Part shown: positions 4,310 through 6,208 of the stretch, piece by piece
Position numbering within the stretch: the stretch's first letter is position 1
Layout: each line of letters begins with the position of its first letter
Assembly (NCBI GenBank): GCA_964615845.1
Contig: CAZTRC010000028.1
Span: 1 to 6,208, forward strand
Source of the DNA: CAYRQF01 sp964615845
GTDB lineage: Bacteria; Patescibacteriota; Minisyncoccia; Phycocordibacterales; CSBR16-119
Reading direction: 5' to 3'
Length of the DNA stretch: 6,208 nt
Made by a program: the position numbers and the translations under genes
Notes under the pieces: model-generated
The model's input: the letters and a program-made list of their open reading frames with translations, nothing else
Database searches by the model: none
What the model was told of the DNA's origin: nothing

Positions 4310-5929
4310 ATGAAAAGAAAAATATTTTTGTCTGTCTTCGTAGCTATCATTGTCGCCATGCCGGCGATGTCTCATGCCGGCTTCTTTGATTTCTTGAAGT
4401 TTGATTTCAAGAATCTCGGCGCGCAGGCTAAGACTTCCATTTCCGCTGAAGTTCGGGCGGAGTCATTTATACGAGGAGACAAAAATCCAGAAATTTCTTA
4501 CATCCAAGAATTGCTCACCGAGAAAGGCTATTACGACGGCAAAATCTCGGGTTCATTTGGATCTATCACCGAAAAGGCGATTTTGAATTGGCAGGCCAAA
4601 AATGATTTAGAGGCGACGGGGACGCTCGATAAAGTAACGATTGAATCAATCGCCGGTATCACGCGTGAAGAAGATGACGAGCGTGGCGGCGGTGATATTC
4701 CTATGAATCTTAAAATGATTTTAGGCGGATCGTACAATTCTGGAACTGGACTTATGTCGACAGCACTCAATGACGCGAATCTTATTCCCCTTCAAGAGCC
4801 ATACTCTGCCCTAGGATACAGTTTTCAAGAGGGCGGTGGAGAGATGACAACAGCGGATGTTTTTAATGCAACAGGACCGAATGCAATCGTTGACTGGGTA
4901 ATTGTCGAATTGCGGGATAGAGACAGTATGGCTTGGGGAGTTCCTTATTCAAGGGCTGCGCTTCTCCAGGCAGACGGAGATGTAGTTGAAGCTGATGGAG
5001 TTTCTCCCGTTCTTATTCAAGATCAAAATCCTGGTTACTATTATGTGCTTGTGGGCCACAGAAATCATTTGTCGGTCATTACTGAAACCCCGGTAGATAT
5101 TGAGCAGCCACTAGACATGACCACCGCTGCACTTTATTACGACATATCCGAACCTAACCAAGCGGCAAAAATAATGAATGGCAAGCAGGTCCTTTGGCCA
5201 GGAGATGTCAATCGCGACAATTTCATCAAATACGCCGGTGACGACAATGACCGCGATGTCATATTGCAGACAATTGGCGGCACAGTCCCGACAGCTACGA
5301 TTTCCAACGAATACCGCTTGGAAGATGTGAACATGGACGGTATGGTCAAATACGCTGGAGCCAATAATGACCGCGACGTGATTTTGCAATCAATCGGTGG
5401 AGGTGTGCCGACAAATGTAGTGGAAGCGCAACTTCCGGAACTGTCGCCCGTCATAGTCGAGCTTGTAAGTACCGAAGAAGTTTCTTCTTCAGATGGCGTG
5501 ACATCAGATTGGGGAACCTTCGAGATAACCTTCAACGTCACAGCGACCCAAGATGATATCGTCATCCCAGAGACTTCTGAACTCACGAACAATATCCATA
5601 CTGCGAATGAGGGTGTTGAATATGTTGTTCTCAAAAATGGCGGACAGATAACAGTAAGCGCCTCGTCTGTCCTTGTTAACAACACCGACTCAGATCTTGC
5701 ACCAGGCGGTGGCTACCAGATCGAAGATGGGGAGACCGAAGAGTTCACGCTTACAGTCACATTCCAGCCACAGACAGATGGTCTCTATAAAATTATCATG
5801 AACACGCTCAATTGGGGCTTCTATACTGGCGCCCTAAATGCCGATGAGTTCTACACTATCGATCTTGGATACAGCCTAGGATCACAAACCGAATTCGACA
5901 CCGACTACCTCTTCCTAAATGCAATTTAA
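4310..5929 (+). CDS. secreted peptidoglycan-binding surface protein with dockerin-like repeats
   Basis: This 539-residue exported protein has at least five parts. Residues 1-23 are a Sec signal peptide (MKRK, hydrophobic core, SHA before the predicted cut). Residues 62-116 are a PG_binding_1 domain (IQELLTEKGYYDGKISGSFG... with TEKAILNWQ), expected to hold it on the cell wall. Residues 133-260 form a domain I recognise from Bacteroidota surface proteins: GGSYNSGTGLMSTALND, VDWVIVELRD and YYYVLVGHRNHL. Residues 298-367 hold two dockerin-like repeats, each with DVNxD, KYAG and NDRDVILQ. Residues about 380-505 form a beta-sandwich (GTFEITFNVTA, EEFTLTVTF) like those at the C-terminus of other CPR wall-binding proteins. 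There is no LPXTG or C-terminal helix. I infer adhesion; an enzyme is unlikely because no catalytic motif is seen. The ATG at 4310 gives a standard signal peptide and lies downstream of both promoter candidates. It overlaps the next gene by 11 nt. Confidence 0.88.
   Translation: MKRKIFLSVFVAIIVAMPAMSHAGFFDFLKFDFKNLGAQAKTSISAEVRAESFIRGDKNPEISYIQELLTEKGYYDGKISGSFGSITEKAILNWQAKNDLEATGTLDKVTIESIAGITREEDDERGGGDIPMNLKMILGGSYNSGTGLMSTALNDANLIPLQEPYSALGYSFQEGGGEMTTADVFNATGPNAIVDWVIVELRDRDSMAWGVPYSRAALLQADGDVVEADGVSPVLIQDQNPGYYYVLVGHRNHLSVITETPVDIEQPLDMTTAALYYDISEPNQAAKIMNGKQVLWPGDVNRDNFIKYAGDDNDRDVILQTIGGTVPTATISNEYRLEDVNMDGMVKYAGANNDRDVILQSIGGGVPTNVVEAQLPELSPVIVELVSTEEVSSSDGVTSDWGTFEITFNVTATQDDIVIPETSELTNNIHTANEGVEYVVLKNGGQITVSASSVLVNNTDSDLAPGGGYQIEDGETEEFTLTVTFQPQTDGLYKIIMNTLNWGFYTGALNADEFYTIDLGYSLGSQTEFDTDYLFLNAI
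5201..5410 (+). repeat. two dockerin-like repeats (120-nt period) in the surface protein
   Basis: Codons 298-327 (5201-5290) and 338-367 (5321-5410) are related at 21 of 30 residues. Both share DVN-x-D, KYAG, NDRDVILQ and IGG-x-VP. The D-x-N-x-D start matches the calcium loop of type I dockerins, but the usual Asp at loop position 12 is replaced by Gly, with an acidic DDND or NND cluster just after it. The period is exactly 40 codons. Confidence 0.85.
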
Positions 5930-6208
5930 AGATTTCTTCCACAAAACGAAACTCAAGGACTGGTTTGTCCGAAACGCTGAGACGAAAAAGGCCAAATGGG
6001 TCTTGGCGCTGGTCGCTTACACCGAGTCCATCTTTTTCCCGATCCCGCCGGACTTTTTCTTGATGGCGATTCTCGCTTCGAACGGCGCGAGGCGTTGGGC
6101 GTATTACTCATTCATCACATCCGTCGCTTCGGTCTTGGGCGGCATCACGAGTTACGCCATCGGATACCTCTTCTTTGACACTCTCGGCGAGAAAATCATC
6201 GCTTTCTA
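5919..6208 (+). CDS. DedA/YqaA-family membrane protein (5' part, runs off the window)
   Basis: Ninety-six residues are present, about half of a normal family member (roughly 200). After a basic amphipathic N-terminus (1-26) comes the family signature: a hydrophobic segment with E37 and FFPIPPDFFLMAIL (39-52), then a charged turn (GARRW, 56-60). A second hydrophobic segment contains GSVLGG-like SVLGGITSYAIGYLFFD (71-87) and ends near GEKIIAF. DedA (VTT/SNARE-associated) proteins are cytoplasmic-membrane proteins, several of which are linked to lipid translocation and envelope stability; the substrate of the YqaA branch is unknown. The start at 5919 is fixed by an in-frame TAA at 5916-5918. The gene overlaps the previous gene by 11 nt in another frame and has no Shine-Dalgarno, so translational coupling is likely. 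The final two bases (TA) leave the next codon incomplete. Confidence 0.88.
   Translation, partial: MQFKDFFHKTKLKDWFVRNAETKKAKWVLALVAYTESIFFPIPPDFFLMAILASNGARRWAYYSFITSVASVLGGITSYAIGYLFFDTLGEKIIAF

Noticed and set aside
5137..5685. 182-codon minus-strand reading frame inside the surface protein gene
   Set aside because: It is low-complexity Ser/Thr/Pro-rich sequence, the mirror of a domain-bearing gene, with no start signals.

Overview
The window looks like a metagenome-derived scaffold from a Patescibacteria/CPR bacterium, most likely of the Parcubacteria type. This is inferred from protein style: a signal-peptide plus peptidoglycan-binding-domain surface protein, a type IV pilin-like protein with a CPR-style C-terminal domain, a small two-helix membrane protein, and a free-standing MetRS-type tRNA-binding domain next to ruvX. 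Gene spacing is very tight, no tRNA encodes CCA, convincing Shine-Dalgarno sequences are absent, and all seven visible stop codons are TAA. Two runs of exactly 100 N (2184-2283 and 3771-3870) are scaffold gaps of unknown true length, and each interrupts a gene.

Layout. Positions 1-60 hold a possible upstream CDS tail and a hairpin terminator that reads best on the minus strand. tRNA-Arg(GCG) (89-160, +) converges with a two-helix membrane protein (165-644, -). A divergent promoter region (645-735) separates that gene from an ATP-grasp ligase (736-1920, +). A small unknown gene (1994 to about 2290, +) is cut by the first gap and ends at a strong bidirectional hairpin (2289-2322), which also ends tRNA-Ser(TGA) (2326-2410, -). 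Between tRNA-Ser and ruvX lies a 68-bp near-palindrome with TAAA on both sides (2443-2518). The ruvX gene (2552-2947) and a MetRS-beta-like tRNA-binding protein (2949-3278) form a two-gene operon. That operon runs head-on, with no spacing, into a pilin-like gene (3279-4209, -) that contains the second gap. Divergent from the pilin-like gene is a 539-residue secreted surface protein (4310-5929, +), which overlaps by 11 bases a DedA/YqaA-type membrane protein that runs off the window (5919-6208+).

How the parts fit. The left half is mostly housekeeping: tRNAs, ruvX and a tRNA-binding protein, plus an ATP-grasp ligase of unknown substrate. The right half is a cell-surface cluster. An atypical membrane-anchored pilin carrying an Ig-like insertion is divergently paired with a secreted protein that combines peptidoglycan binding, a domain I know from Bacteroidota surface proteins, two dockerin-like repeats and a C-terminal beta-sandwich. 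I infer an attachment role for this pair. The most distinctive non-coding signals are the palindromic element and the repeated placing of -10-like boxes 6 nt upstream of ATG codons, which suggests leaderless mRNAs.
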